From assembly GCF_001753675.2 (NCBI RefSeq), contig NZ_MJUW02000030.1:1-38619 (forward strand): a stretch of 38,619 nt of DNA. The letters run 5' to 3'. The translations under genes and the position numbers were made by a program. A model generated the notes under the pieces. It had not been told where the DNA came from and searched no databases. It worked only from the letters and a program-made list of their open reading frames with translations. Position 1 is the first letter of the stretch; every line of letters begins with the position of its first letter. Positions 19,058 through 27,344 of this stretch are shown here, piece after piece. Source of the DNA: Candidatus Brocadia sapporoensis (GTDB taxonomy: Bacteria; Planctomycetota; Brocadiia; Brocadiales; Brocadiaceae).

Positions 19058-20305
19058 TTACATAACATCAAGTAATACGAGGCGTACCATATTTAATGCA
19101 GTATTTACCGAATAATTTTTAATGTCTATCCTGGAACCAGCAAACCGACATTTCCTTATCCTAACAAGACCATTTTTTGCTACTGCAATATAGACCAAAC
19201 CTACCGGTTTTCCCGGAGTCGCACCTGTAGGACCGGCAATTCCCGTAATGCCAACACCAATATCCGCCGAAGCCTTCTTTTTTATCCCCTTGGCCATCGC
19301 TTTCGCCACCGGTAAACTTACAGCACCATGTCTCAAAATAAGTTTTTCTGGAACACCAAGCACGTTTACCTTCGCATTATTACTATAGACCACCACACCT
19401 TCCAGGAAAAATTTGGAAATACCTGAAATATCGGTGAGTTTATCAGATAATGATCCCCCGGTACACGACTCAGCAACGGCGATCGTTTTATGTTTCTTAT
19501 TCAGAAGAACAAAAACGGCGTATTCAAGCGTTTCATCACCCTCTCCAAATACTGCGTAACCCAATTTTCTACGGATAGCCCGTTCTGCCTTGTCTAATAG
19601 CCTTACAGCTTTATTTTCTTTTTCAGCGGTTGTATGAATATTTATTGTTACAACTCCGCCACGCACCAACGTTATTGCCTTCGTTTGTCCTGAGTTTGTC
19701 CGACAACCTTTGACTGCATCCTCAACAAGTCGCTCAGAAACACCAAAGGTATGCAAATTTCTTGTAACGAGACATCCTTTTTCTGCCTTGTGTTGCCTTG
19801 CATATATTTTCAAGTACTTATGCAACAGAGGTTGCATTTCTCGAGGAGATCCAGGCAAACAGACTATTTCCTTTTTCTTGTGATGGATGGCAAACCCTGT
19901 CGCAATCCCATTGTCTGTATGAAGCGCAATCGCCCCCTCAGGAATAAGGCATTGTCTCCGGTACTCATCCTTTCTGTTTGTATGACGGTTTGAAAAATAT
20001 TTTTGAAGACGAATACGTGATTCTTCATCAGGAATCAAAGGAATGTTGAAAAAAGCCGATATCACTTCCCTGGTTATGTCATTTGCAGTAATGCCTAGCC
20101 CTCCCGTTGTAATAATCAGGTTCACCCGATCGCTTGCAATTCTCAGAGTAGATTTTAATAATTCCTTATCGTCACCGACAGATGTCTGAAATAGCACAGG
20201 AATCCCTTTTTCAGTTAATTTCTTGGCAATATGCTGGGCATTTGAATCAACGATCTGCCCTGCTATTATTTCAGTACCTATGGTTATAATTTCTGCTGTT
20301 GTCAT
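19058..20305 (-). CDS. cinA: CinA-family protein (NMN deamidase / MocF-like)
   Basis: A 415-residue CinA-type protein. The N-terminal molybdopterin-binding-like domain (about 1-170) starts MTTAEIITIGTEIIAGQIVD and has TTGGLGITANDITRE, where the usual Pro after GLG is Ile. The C-terminal amidohydrolase domain (about 255-410) has VAESCTGGSLSDKLTDISG, VVVYSNNAKVNVLGV and GVGITGIAGPTG. That domain converts nicotinamide mononucleotide to nicotinate mononucleotide in pyridine nucleotide salvage; the N-terminal domain acts on ADP-ribose-type compounds in characterised members. The start at 20305 is set by GGGAG seven nucleotides upstream and by the conserved N-terminus, although the frame is open to 20419. 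It follows uvrC by 38 nt and is likely co-transcribed. Confidence 0.93.
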   Translation of the reverse strand: MTTAEIITIGTEIIAGQIVDSNAQHIAKKLTEKGIPVLFQTSVGDDKELLKSTLRIASDRVNLIITTGGLGITANDITREVISAFFNIPLIPDEESRIRLQKYFSNRHTNRKDEYRRQCLIPEGAIALHTDNGIATGFAIHHKKKEIVCLPGSPREMQPLLHKYLKIYARQHKAEKGCLVTRNLHTFGVSERLVEDAVKGCRTNSGQTKAITLVRGGVVTINIHTTAEKENKAVRLLDKAERAIRRKLGYAVFGEGDETLEYAVFVLLNKKHKTIAVAESCTGGSLSDKLTDISGISKFFLEGVVVYSNNAKVNVLGVPEKLILRHGAVSLPVAKAMAKGIKKKASADIGVGITGIAGPTGATPGKPVGLVYIAVAKNGLVRIRKCRFAGSRIDIKNYSVNTALNMVRLVLLDVM

Positions 20306-20343
20306 TAAATATCTCCCGTTTGTAACCGGCCTTATGTGCATCT

Positions 20344-22203
20344 CTACTCGAATTGTTTTGTGTTCTTCACGGTTGGCGACTCTGTCTTGTGAAAGAACTG
20401 ATAGATTTCCGTTGCACATTTTGCCGGTAGCTTACCAATTTCCACCAATTGTTCTATAGTGGCGCTTCGTATACCTTCAATACTGCCAAAGCATCTGATA
20501 AGTTTCTTTTTGCGTACAATTCCTATCCCGGGAATCTCATCAAGCGGCGACGTATAATATTCCTTGCGACGAAGCTTCCTGTGATAAGCTACCGCAAATC
20601 GGTGAGCCTCATCCCGTATCTTATCAAGAAGTAATAGTTCCGGCGAAGAAGGCGCTAGTACAATAGGGTCTGACCTATGTGGAACAAAGATCTGTTCACC
20701 GGCTTTTTCGCCCAACCCAGAGATTTCCTTCTTGCCTTTGGCCAATGCAACCAAGTCGACGTTATCGATCGCCAGTTCGTCAAAAACCTTTAGGGCTACG
20801 CCCATCTGGCCCTTACCTCCATCCACGATAATTAGGTTAGGCAAATCTTTTTCTTCGACTGCACGTTTGTATCTGCGGATCAGCACTTCGTGCATCATAG
20901 CATAATCATCGATTTGTCCTACTGTTTTAATCTTGAACTTTTTATACCTGGATTTAGTAGGCTTCCCCTGCTCAAACGTAACCATGGATCCCACGGCTTG
21001 CTTACCAGAAATATTTGAGATATCAAAGCATTCGATCCGTTCCGGTATTTGTTTAAGATACAGGGTTTCTTTCAGCGTCATGAGGGTTAATGCCAAATCA
21101 CCCCCATGAGTTTGCGATACCCGGTAGGCATTTTCTGCATTTTTTTGCGCCATCTCAATCAGCCGCACCTTGTCTCCGCGTTTCGGGTTTATTACCACAA
21201 TCTTTTTCCCCTTCCTTTCCGTAAGCCATTCTTCAAGCAACTTTGAATCTGCCGATTCCACAGGTATAATTATCTCTGCAGGAACAAATCTCGTCTGACT
21301 GTAAAATTGATTCAGAAACGAACGAAATATTTCTTCAATAGCATTATGGTTTACAGAAAAATGATAAGAGGCTATATCCTCCATGTTCCCTGAGCGGATA
21401 AACATAACCTCAATCCACACCTCGTTGCCCGCCAAGTAATAGCCAAAAACGTCGCGATCCACAAAAGTCATAGAATGAATTTTCTGTTTTTCCACAGTTT
21501 CTTCAATAGCCAGAATACGATCGCGAATCTTGGCTGCCTTTTCATATCGTAGCGCTTTTGACTCCTCAAGCATCTGTTGTTTCAATACCTTGACAAGGTC
21601 GTCCTGTTTGCCCTTTAGAATGAGAACCACTTGATCTATCAGTTCTCGATACACAACCTCATCCACAAGACCACAACACGGTCCCAGGCACTTATGGATT
21701 TGATAGTAAAGACAAGGTTTCATCCTCTTTTTAAATACCGTATCGGGGCATTTACGAATAGGAACAATGTCATGAATGTACCGCAATGTCTCCCTCACTG
21801 CCTTTGCTGAAGCATAAGGGCCGAAATACATGGCACCATCGTTCTCAATCTGCCTGACCACTTTTGGACTGGGAAACTTCGCGTTAACTTCCAGTTTTAT
21901 GCTTATAAAAGTCTTGTCATCACGCAGGTTAATATTAAATTTTGGCTTAAATTGCTTGATCAGGTTATTTTCAAGAATGAGCGCCTCTTTCTCAGTTTCC
22001 GTAAGTACAAAATCGATGTCTTCAACATGTCGCACCAGATACTCGACATATGCCCTCCCACCTCTTTCCCTCTGGAAATAACTTCTCACCCGATGCCTGA
22101 GATTCTTGGCTTTCCCAACGTAGATTACCTTATGCTTTGCATTCTTCATAAGATAAACTCCCGGAGAGTCCGGGAGATTTTTCAATTTATTAATTAATTT
22201 CAT
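20344..22203 (-). CDS. uvrC: UvrABC excinuclease subunit C
   Basis: UvrC makes both incisions flanking bulky DNA lesions in nucleotide excision repair. The 619-residue protein has every expected part. The GIY-YIG nuclease is at about 8-95 (LPDSPGVYLMKN, VIYVGKAKNLRHRVRSYF). A Cys-rich region follows (KCPDTVF, MKPCLYYQIHKCLGPCCG), matching the iron-sulfur-type cysteines of the family. The UVR motif is at about 200-240 (LRYEKAAKIRDRILAIE). The RNase H-like nuclease has ECFDISNISGKQAVGSMV and IIVDGGKGQMGVA. The C-terminal helix-hairpin-helix is IPGIGIVRKKKLIRCFGSIE. The ATG at 22203 has AAAGGGATG upstream and the standard MKLINKLKNLPDSPG beginning. The frame is open to 22287 but that extension is not conserved-looking. 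The gene is divergent from murQ. Confidence 0.97.
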   Translation of the reverse strand: MKLINKLKNLPDSPGVYLMKNAKHKVIYVGKAKNLRHRVRSYFQRERGGRAYVEYLVRHVEDIDFVLTETEKEALILENNLIKQFKPKFNINLRDDKTFISIKLEVNAKFPSPKVVRQIENDGAMYFGPYASAKAVRETLRYIHDIVPIRKCPDTVFKKRMKPCLYYQIHKCLGPCCGLVDEVVYRELIDQVVLILKGKQDDLVKVLKQQMLEESKALRYEKAAKIRDRILAIEETVEKQKIHSMTFVDRDVFGYYLAGNEVWIEVMFIRSGNMEDIASYHFSVNHNAIEEIFRSFLNQFYSQTRFVPAEIIIPVESADSKLLEEWLTERKGKKIVVINPKRGDKVRLIEMAQKNAENAYRVSQTHGGDLALTLMTLKETLYLKQIPERIECFDISNISGKQAVGSMVTFEQGKPTKSRYKKFKIKTVGQIDDYAMMHEVLIRRYKRAVEEKDLPNLIIVDGGKGQMGVALKVFDELAIDNVDLVALAKGKKEISGLGEKAGEQIFVPHRSDPIVLAPSSPELLLLDKIRDEAHRFAVAYHRKLRRKEYYTSPLDEIPGIGIVRKKKLIRCFGSIEGIRSATIEQLVEIGKLPAKCATEIYQFFHKTESPTVKNTKQFE

Positions 22204-22245
22204 ACATCCCTTTATAACATGCAGACATTTCTTTGTAAATATTCT

Positions 22246-22274
22246 TTGACAACCTTTTGAGACAATGGTAACAT
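22246..22274 (+). promoter_or_regulatory. Sigma-70 promoter for murQ
   Basis: TTGACA (22246-22251), a 17-bp spacer and TAACAT (22269-22274) face murQ. The predicted transcription start (about 22281) is only a few bases before ATG 22286, suggesting a nearly leaderless mRNA. Confidence 0.55.
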
Positions 22275-22285
22275 GCCCGCCTATC

Positions 22286-23185
22286 ATGGAGACAAAAGAC
22301 CGTTCTCAATTACTCACCGAACAACGCAACCCGAGGACCCTCAATATCGACTGTAAAACTACCCTGGAGATTATTGATATTATCAATGCCGAAGATGCGA
22401 GAATCTTTGCCGCCGTTCATAAAGAACGAGAACGTATTGCAAAGGCAGTTGATCTGATCGTTGCTGCTTTTAGGGAAGGTGGGCGACTTTTGTATGTCGG
22501 CGCTGGTACCAGCGGAAGATTGGGTATTCTCGATGCATCAGAATGCCCCCCTACCTATGGCACCGATCCCGATCTTATTACGGGAATCATCGCTGGCGGG
22601 AAGAAGGCAGTATTTCAATCTATAGAGGGAGCCGAAGATTTTTCTGAAAATGGAGTAAAGGACATCCAGCAAAAAACGATAAGTCACAAGGATGTTGTCG
22701 TAGGTATTACTGCGGGAGGAACAACACCCTACGTAATGGGTGCCCTCTTTGAGGCGAAAAAACGCAATGCTAAAACGATTTTTCTCTGCTGTAACAAAGA
22801 AACTACACCGCATTTTGATGTCGACATCATCATCAGGCCAATCACAGGCCCCGAGGTCATAACCGGATCTACCCGAATGAAGGCAGGTACAGCTACAAAA
22901 CTTATCTTAAACATGCTGACCACAACTTCGATGATTAAAATTGGAAAGGTCTATGAGAACCTTATGGTGGATCTCCGGGCTACAAATATAAAATTAACAG
23001 ACCGGGCAGAGCGCATTATTATGCTGGTTACCGGCATAAACCGTGAAGACGCAAAAAAATTACTAGAAGCAGCCTTTGGGAATGCAAAGGTTGCTATAGC
23101 TATGCAAATACTGGGAATTGATTACACAGAGGCAAAAAAAAGACTGGATGCACAGGGCGGATTTGTAAGAAAAGTCTTGCAATAA
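22286..23185 (+). CDS. murQ: N-acetylmuramic acid 6-phosphate etherase
   Basis: MurQ cleaves the lactyl ether of MurNAc-6-phosphate to GlcNAc-6-phosphate and D-lactate during peptidoglycan recycling, in the cytoplasm. From ATG 22286 it has 299 residues, the family norm, beginning METKDRSQLLTEQRNP. The SIS fold shows LLYVGAGTSGRLGILDASECPPTY, carrying the first catalytic Glu, then GAEDF with the second. It continues with VVGITAGGTTPYVMGAL, GPEVITGSTRMKAGTATKL and a C-terminal helical region. An in-frame ATG at 22265 exists, but it overlaps the spacer of the apparent promoter. The gene indicates that this organism makes and recycles peptidoglycan. No MurNAc kinase or permease is adjacent. Confidence 0.95.
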   Translation: METKDRSQLLTEQRNPRTLNIDCKTTLEIIDIINAEDARIFAAVHKERERIAKAVDLIVAAFREGGRLLYVGAGTSGRLGILDASECPPTYGTDPDLITGIIAGGKKAVFQSIEGAEDFSENGVKDIQQKTISHKDVVVGITAGGTTPYVMGALFEAKKRNAKTIFLCCNKETTPHFDVDIIIRPITGPEVITGSTRMKAGTATKLILNMLTTTSMIKIGKVYENLMVDLRATNIKLTDRAERIIMLVTGINREDAKKLLEAAFGNAKVAIAMQILGIDYTEAKKRLDAQGGFVRKVLQ

Positions 23186-23205
23186 CCATGCAAAGCGAGA
23201 CTTTG

Positions 23206-23236
23206 AAAAAACACGAAAGAGAACAGAGGCTCTCGC
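23206..23236 (-). terminator. Possible terminator after the HDOD-GGDEF gene
   Basis: Read leftward, CGAGAG and CTCTTTCG form an interrupted stem around an 8-nt loop. A T6 run follows two bases later. It begins about 6 nt past the stop at 23242, in the convergent gap with murQ. The stem has a two-base bulge, so strength is uncertain. Confidence 0.35.
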
Positions 23237-23241
23237 TACTT

Positions 23242-24795
23242 TTAAAGTGGTTGAGCTAGTAGATATTTTTTCTGATCATACACCGTAACTTTGTTGCGGC
23301 CTACCTTTTTAGATTCAAAAAGAGCAGCGTCTGCAAAAACAATAAGATCTTTTTTTGTAAGATCATCAAGTGCAGGAATTATTCCTGCCACTCCAAAACT
23401 TGCCGTCACGTTATATTTGTGATTATGAATGATAAAGGTATGCCCAGCAATTGATTCCCGCAATCGTTCAGCCATAAACCAGGCATCGCGATCGGATGTA
23501 TCAATAAGAAGAATAGCAAATTCTTCACCTCCGTACCGAAAAAGCATATCATAATCCCTGAGCGATTTTTTCATCAACGTGCACAATTCCTTTAAAATAG
23601 CGTCACCAACCGGATGTCCGTAATTGTCATTAAAATTTTTGAAATTGTCAATATCAAGCATGATTAAACTCAGAGGTAAAATATTGCGAGTTGCCAAGCT
23701 AACTTGGTTGCCAAGCATCTTTTGAAAACAACCATGGTTATATACTTCTGTTAAGCTATCCAGCTGTGCAAGTTTTTCAAGGTGTTTATTTTTTTCCTCA
23801 AGTTCTTTGGTAAGCTTTTGTAATCGCTCCTTGGTATCAATAAGTTCCCTGTTTATTTGATCGTATGTTAAGTTTATACTGCTAAGCGATGTATTCGCCT
23901 CTTGCAGAATCTCCTCAATTGATTTGTACTCCTTGGTATGAAGGCCAAATAATGCAGTAGTCTGATTGATTTCTGTAATAGCATGCTCCAGTATCCTGCT
24001 AACAACTTTCTCATCAAAACCGAATGTTTCCTTTGATACCTCTAGAAATCTTTGGTGATACCACTTGGGGTTATTTGAACAAAGAATATTCGCGAATATT
24101 CCTGATAAATAGACGACATTGATGGCGAACCGGTGCTTGTTATCATTGCCCTTATAGTCGTGAGGACGATGATGATAATAAATAGGAATGGATAACTCAG
24201 GCGGAAATCCCCATCTTTTGGTAACCTCATATCCAATGCATGCGTGATCTGCACCAATTATGTGTTCTTCCATTTCAATAGTGTCTTTTTCGCCATTGGT
24301 CGTTTCCGTTAATAATCGCGCATACTCCTGCGGAAAACAGCTAGCCACAATCAGCACTCCTATGTCTTGCAAGAGTCCAGCAATGAAAACCTCTTCCCCA
24401 TTGAATTTCCCAGACTCCGTCACAATAAGCTTCGCCGCAACTGCATTCGAAAGGGATCTTTCCCAAAATTTTTCATAATCAAAAATATCCTTACCGTTCT
24501 TTACCTTCATTGATAAAAACGAAAAGGAAAGTACCAGACTTCGAATTGCATTTAAACCAATCCTTGAGGCTGCCTGATGTACATTGTTTATTTTAACGGG
24601 GAAATTGTACAGTGCCGAATTGGCAATTTTTAATACTTTTGCAGACAGGGAGGCATCTTTCGAGACCAGGTTTGCAATTTCTTTCATTCCTATTTCTTCC
24701 TGGGATGAAATGGAAACGAGCTTCCATGCAACTGCTGGTAAGGTAGGCAGCGACTCTGATTTTAATACAAATTTTATGACTTCGTCTTTTTCCAT
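23242..24795 (-). CDS. HDOD-GGDEF protein, probable diguanylate cyclase
   Basis: A 517-residue soluble signalling protein. The HDOD domain covers about 8-215 (LPTLPAVAWKLVSI, VSKDASLSAKVLKIANSALYNFP, FIAGLLQDIGVLIVA, then CIGYEVTKRWGFPPEL). A coiled-coil linker lies at about 300-345 (RELIDTKERLQKLTKELEEK). The GGDEF domain covers about 345-510, with catalytic GGEEF at 422-426 and an upstream RxxD (RDYD) inhibitory-site match. It should make cyclic di-GMP, with possible product inhibition. The HDOD domain is a regulatory scaffold, not a phosphodiesterase. The ATG at 24795 fits the fold; no strong Shine-Dalgarno is seen. It stands alone, converging on murQ. Confidence 0.92.
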   Translation of the reverse strand: MEKDEVIKFVLKSESLPTLPAVAWKLVSISSQEEIGMKEIANLVSKDASLSAKVLKIANSALYNFPVKINNVHQAASRIGLNAIRSLVLSFSFLSMKVKNGKDIFDYEKFWERSLSNAVAAKLIVTESGKFNGEEVFIAGLLQDIGVLIVASCFPQEYARLLTETTNGEKDTIEMEEHIIGADHACIGYEVTKRWGFPPELSIPIYYHHRPHDYKGNDNKHRFAINVVYLSGIFANILCSNNPKWYHQRFLEVSKETFGFDEKVVSRILEHAITEINQTTALFGLHTKEYKSIEEILQEANTSLSSINLTYDQINRELIDTKERLQKLTKELEEKNKHLEKLAQLDSLTEVYNHGCFQKMLGNQVSLATRNILPLSLIMLDIDNFKNFNDNYGHPVGDAILKELCTLMKKSLRDYDMLFRYGGEEFAILLIDTSDRDAWFMAERLRESIAGHTFIIHNHKYNVTASFGVAGIIPALDDLTKKDLIVFADAALFESKKVGRNKVTVYDQKKYLLAQPL

Positions 24796-24901
24796 AGTTT
24801 GATACTTGCATCAAGCAGTATAAAATGCGGTTTTCATTTAATATCTTCCTTATTAAGCATCGGACTCATTTGCTTTTTATCTACGATTTATAAGGTTATG
24901 T

Positions 24902-25087
24902 TTATTTTAGATTAAATTCCTGTTTCAAAGAATTTATAGCTTCAACAATCATTATACTGCTCATGAGAATCAAGGTTATTAGGAAGAAGGTAAATACATC
25001 AACCTCGTGAAATGAATTTTTAGCCTTTTTTTTCCTGACACCGAGCAAAAATACCAGTGCATCTATTAGATATAAAGCAAATTTCAT
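24902..25087 (-). CDS. Small membrane protein of unknown function
   Basis: A 61-residue frame with two hydrophobic segments (about 4-17, LYLIDALVFLLG, and 33-49, FFLITLILMSSIMIVEA) separated by a basic loop RKKKAKNSF. A GGACGGAG Shine-Dalgarno about eight nucleotides before the ATG supports translation. I do not recognise a family. It lies 106 bp upstream of the HDOD-GGDEF gene on the same strand and could be co-transcribed with it. It may be a genuine small membrane protein of the type often missed in annotation. Confidence 0.55.
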   Translation of the reverse strand: MKFALYLIDALVFLLGVRKKKAKNSFHEVDVFTFFLITLILMSSIMIVEAINSLKQEFNLK

Positions 25088-25451
25088 GTTAAAAACTCCG
25101 TCCTTTCGTTTATAACATTATCTTTAAAACTTCTTTATGTGTAAGTATTTACTGTCTCTCATTTAATAATAAGAACTTTGCTGCATTATGATATCTATAA
25201 CCCGTGAAGAAACAAAACTCACAAAGTTAACAATTCACACTGAACATAAAGGTAAAACTGATTGTATATATATATCGGCATTTCTTGCCATAATATTATA
25301 CTCGTAAAATATCATTTTCTTATACGTCTGGGAGGGAATGCTGCATAATGATTTGGGGCAAATAACCTTGAGATATGTCACGGATATTGCTCATTCTGGA
25401 ACTCAACCTTACAATCGATTTATCTGACACTTAAGCCATTTTTTAAGGTCT
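25088..25451. other. Gene-free A/T-rich gap
   Basis: This 364-bp stretch has no coding frame I can support. It includes a TA-repeat run (near 25264) and two near copies of GCTGCAT(T/A)ATGAT, near 25181 and 25340. Nothing else is recognisable. Any promoter for the small membrane protein on the minus strand would lie at its left end. Confidence 0.5.
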
Positions 25452-25835
25452 TTATTCCTGAATAAGAGGTTTTATGGTCTGTGAAATAATGTACCTGTTA
25501 TTGGAAACCCATCGATAGGCTGTACACAGGCAATTTCTGCTTACTGGGAATTGGAATAGTACATATAACCACCGGAATCCTTTTAACCGGATTACTATCT
25601 CCGGCAATGCCTTATCACCGGCAAGAATCTGTTTGTGGAAAAGCACTAATTGAAAGGACTCCAAACAGGTTTCTTCACTCATTTCTGGAAATCTACGTCT
25701 CCGTTCTTCTGATCGGCAAGGAATAAATTCAAAGGCGTTACTTCGGATAGCATGCAATTCAATCCATTTCATGCATCCACGACATAAGCTGCACTTGTCG
25801 TCATAAATAAGTACCACCGTTTCCAGTTTTCGCAT
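25452..25835 (-). CDS. DCC-family (DUF393) thiol-disulfide oxidoreductase-like protein
   Basis: A 127-residue protein matching the DUF393/DCC1-like family. It begins TVVLIYDDKCSLCRGCMKWI, where YDxxCxLC is the family signature and CSLC a thioredoxin-like CxxC. FEFIPCRSEE and the C-terminal GFRWLYVLFQFP and YRWVSNNRY are typical of the family. Members are assumed to be small redox proteins but lack an assigned substrate. The coding region is full length. It stands alone between gene-free gaps, with no neighbour that points to a partner. Confidence 0.82.
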   Translation of the reverse strand: MRKLETVVLIYDDKCSLCRGCMKWIELHAIRSNAFEFIPCRSEERRRRFPEMSEETCLESFQLVLFHKQILAGDKALPEIVIRLKGFRWLYVLFQFPVSRNCLCTAYRWVSNNRYIISQTIKPLIQE

Positions 25836-25950
25836 GCCTGAAACATCAAGAATCTTTTAATAATTTTAACATCTTAAAAAAATCAATCATCAATCCATTT
25901 ACAGTAAAGTTTAAGAATACGGAAACCAGCTCGCAGCAAATGTAAACCAA

Positions 25951-26466
25951 CTAACGGATTTCAATTTCACAAAGTTCAATTCCCGATAAATTAGAAATAT
26001 CTTTTACCGGTTGACTGCCATCATACCTGCTTTCCAGAACGGCGTTGCCGTTATTGTAAATCGAAATAGGTGTATTGTTGATATTTTTTTGGAGGATAAA
26101 TTTATAGTGAAATCGGGTGCGGTCACCGGAATTTCTGGTAATAACCGATACAACCCTGTTTAAACCGGGTAGCAGTTTATCTCCTGCATTACAAAATCCC
26201 TTTTGCTTTAATTTTTCAGACCTTTGGGTAGTTATAAAAATCAATGCTACTTCGTCACCCTCCGTTAATTCTGTCAGATTAAAACCCAGTTCCTGACATC
26301 CATCTGTAATAATAACTTTTGTCGGAGTCTTATGAATGATTTTTTTTGTATCATCCCAAGCCTTCGGGTCTTTTAAAAAATAGTCTACAATATTGCCCTG
26401 AGCAAGGGTCGCCGCATTTACGGAAGAAAACAAAAGTATTGCTACTATATAATGAAGATATCCCAT
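25951..26466 (-). CDS. Exported protein of unknown function downstream of nadD
   Basis: A 171-residue protein with an N-terminal signal sequence (MGYLHYIVAILLFSSVNAATLAQ) and probable cleavage after the Ala-rich region. I do not recognise a family. The mature part is mixed alpha/beta-looking with polar strands (DEVALIFITTQ, TRFHYKFILQ) and three Cys (DGCQELGF, KGFCNAGD, ELCEIEI), so one disulfide is possible. AGGAGGAA directly upstream of the ATG is the strongest Shine-Dalgarno in this region. It starts 27 nt after the nadD stop and is probably co-transcribed with it. The functional link to NAD synthesis, if any, is unknown. Confidence 0.7.
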   Translation of the reverse strand: MGYLHYIVAILLFSSVNAATLAQGNIVDYFLKDPKAWDDTKKIIHKTPTKVIITDGCQELGFNLTELTEGDEVALIFITTQRSEKLKQKGFCNAGDKLLPGLNRVVSVITRNSGDRTRFHYKFILQKNINNTPISIYNNGNAVLESRYDGSQPVKDISNLSGIELCEIEIR

Positions 26467-26493
26467 AACTATTTCCTCCTATTATATGATTTC

Positions 26494-27159
26494 TCAGGAG
26501 TGATCAAATTCCCCGTATGTTTTCGTATATATTTTATGAGCCTCGATATACTCTGCCACACAGCGGGGAACTAGATACCTTATACTCTGTCCCCTCTGCA
26601 GTCTCATCCTGATCTCTGTTGACGATATACCAATGTGCGGTATTATAACTTTTAATCGTTCAATCTCCGCTGTTTTCTCATGAGAAAACAACTCCATTCC
26701 CCGGAAGCTTTCCCATGGAAAAGAGTATGGAGAACCACTCCCATTTGCTTTGATCGGGAATCGGTTAACGACAACAAAATAACAGATCCCGGAAAGTATG
26801 TTAATATCCTTCCAGGTGCTTATTTCGCTGATCATATCCGTACCCATAATCAGAAACAAATTATGATTTTTTCCATACATCTCCTTTAGAGCACTTACAG
26901 TATCAATGGTATACGATTTCCCAGTCCGTTTAATTTCTATATCAGACACATCAAAATGTTCGTTGTCTTTTATTGCGTACTTTACCATCTGATACCGATG
27001 AAAAGAATCAAGCAAATCCCTTTCCTCCTTATGGGGGGATATCCCTGTCGGAATAAATATAACCTTCGACAATCGCCTTTGCTGATAAACCTCTTCAGCT
27101 ACAATAAGATGTCCAATATGAATTGGGTTAAACGATCCGCCAAATATACCAATATCCAT
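26494..27159 (-). CDS. nadD: Nicotinate-nucleotide adenylyltransferase
   Basis: NadD adenylates nicotinate mononucleotide to deamido-NAD in NAD biosynthesis. From ATG 27159 it has 221 residues. It starts [23 protein letters not shown], with the nucleotidyltransferase GGxFxPxHxGH motif. [16 protein letters not shown] follows, and [23 protein letters not shown] carries the ISSTxIR motif that binds ATP phosphate. An in-frame ATG nine codons upstream (27186) adds residues outside the fold. A good sigma-70 promoter lies 60-90 bp upstream. CinA in this window also feeds nicotinate mononucleotide into the same pathway. Confidence 0.95.
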   Translation of the reverse strand: MDIGIFGGSFNPIHIGHLIVAEEVYQQRRLSKVIFIPTGISPHKEERDLLDSFHRYQMVKYAIKDNEHFDVSDIEIKRTGKSYTIDTVSALKEMYGKNHNLFLIMGTDMISEISTWKDINILSGICYFVVVNRFPIKANGSGSPYSFPWESFRGMELFSHEKTAEIERLKVIIPHIGISSTEIRMRLQRGQSIRYLVPRCVAEYIEAHKIYTKTYGEFDHS

Positions 27160-27218
27160 GTTAATCTCAAGCAATACCGCCATCACGAGACAAAGTAAAC
27201 GCTCCCATTCACAGCTGC

Positions 27219-27246
27219 ATTATATAAACGAACGTGGAGAAGTCAA
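27219..27246 (-). promoter_or_regulatory. Sigma-70 promoter for nadD
   Basis: On the minus strand, TTGACT (27246-27241), a 16-bp spacer and TATAAT (27224-27219) give a near-consensus promoter, about 60 bp before the nadD ATG at 27159. Confidence 0.65.
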
Positions 27247-27266
27247 TAAAAATGGGCTGTTTTTCA

Positions 27267-27295
27267 TTGACTCAGAATAACGTGTGTGTTAGCAT
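27267..27295 (+). promoter_or_regulatory. Probable sigma-70 promoter for larC
   Basis: TTGACT (27267-27272), a 17-bp spacer and TAGCAT (27290-27295) face larC. The predicted start would give a leader of about 45 nt. The -35 elements of this and the nadD promoter lie about 20 bp apart, back to back. Confidence 0.45.
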
Positions 27296-27344
27296 CTGAA
27301 ATACGAAATGGTAACCCCGCATATTTATTAAAAAAAATATTCCC

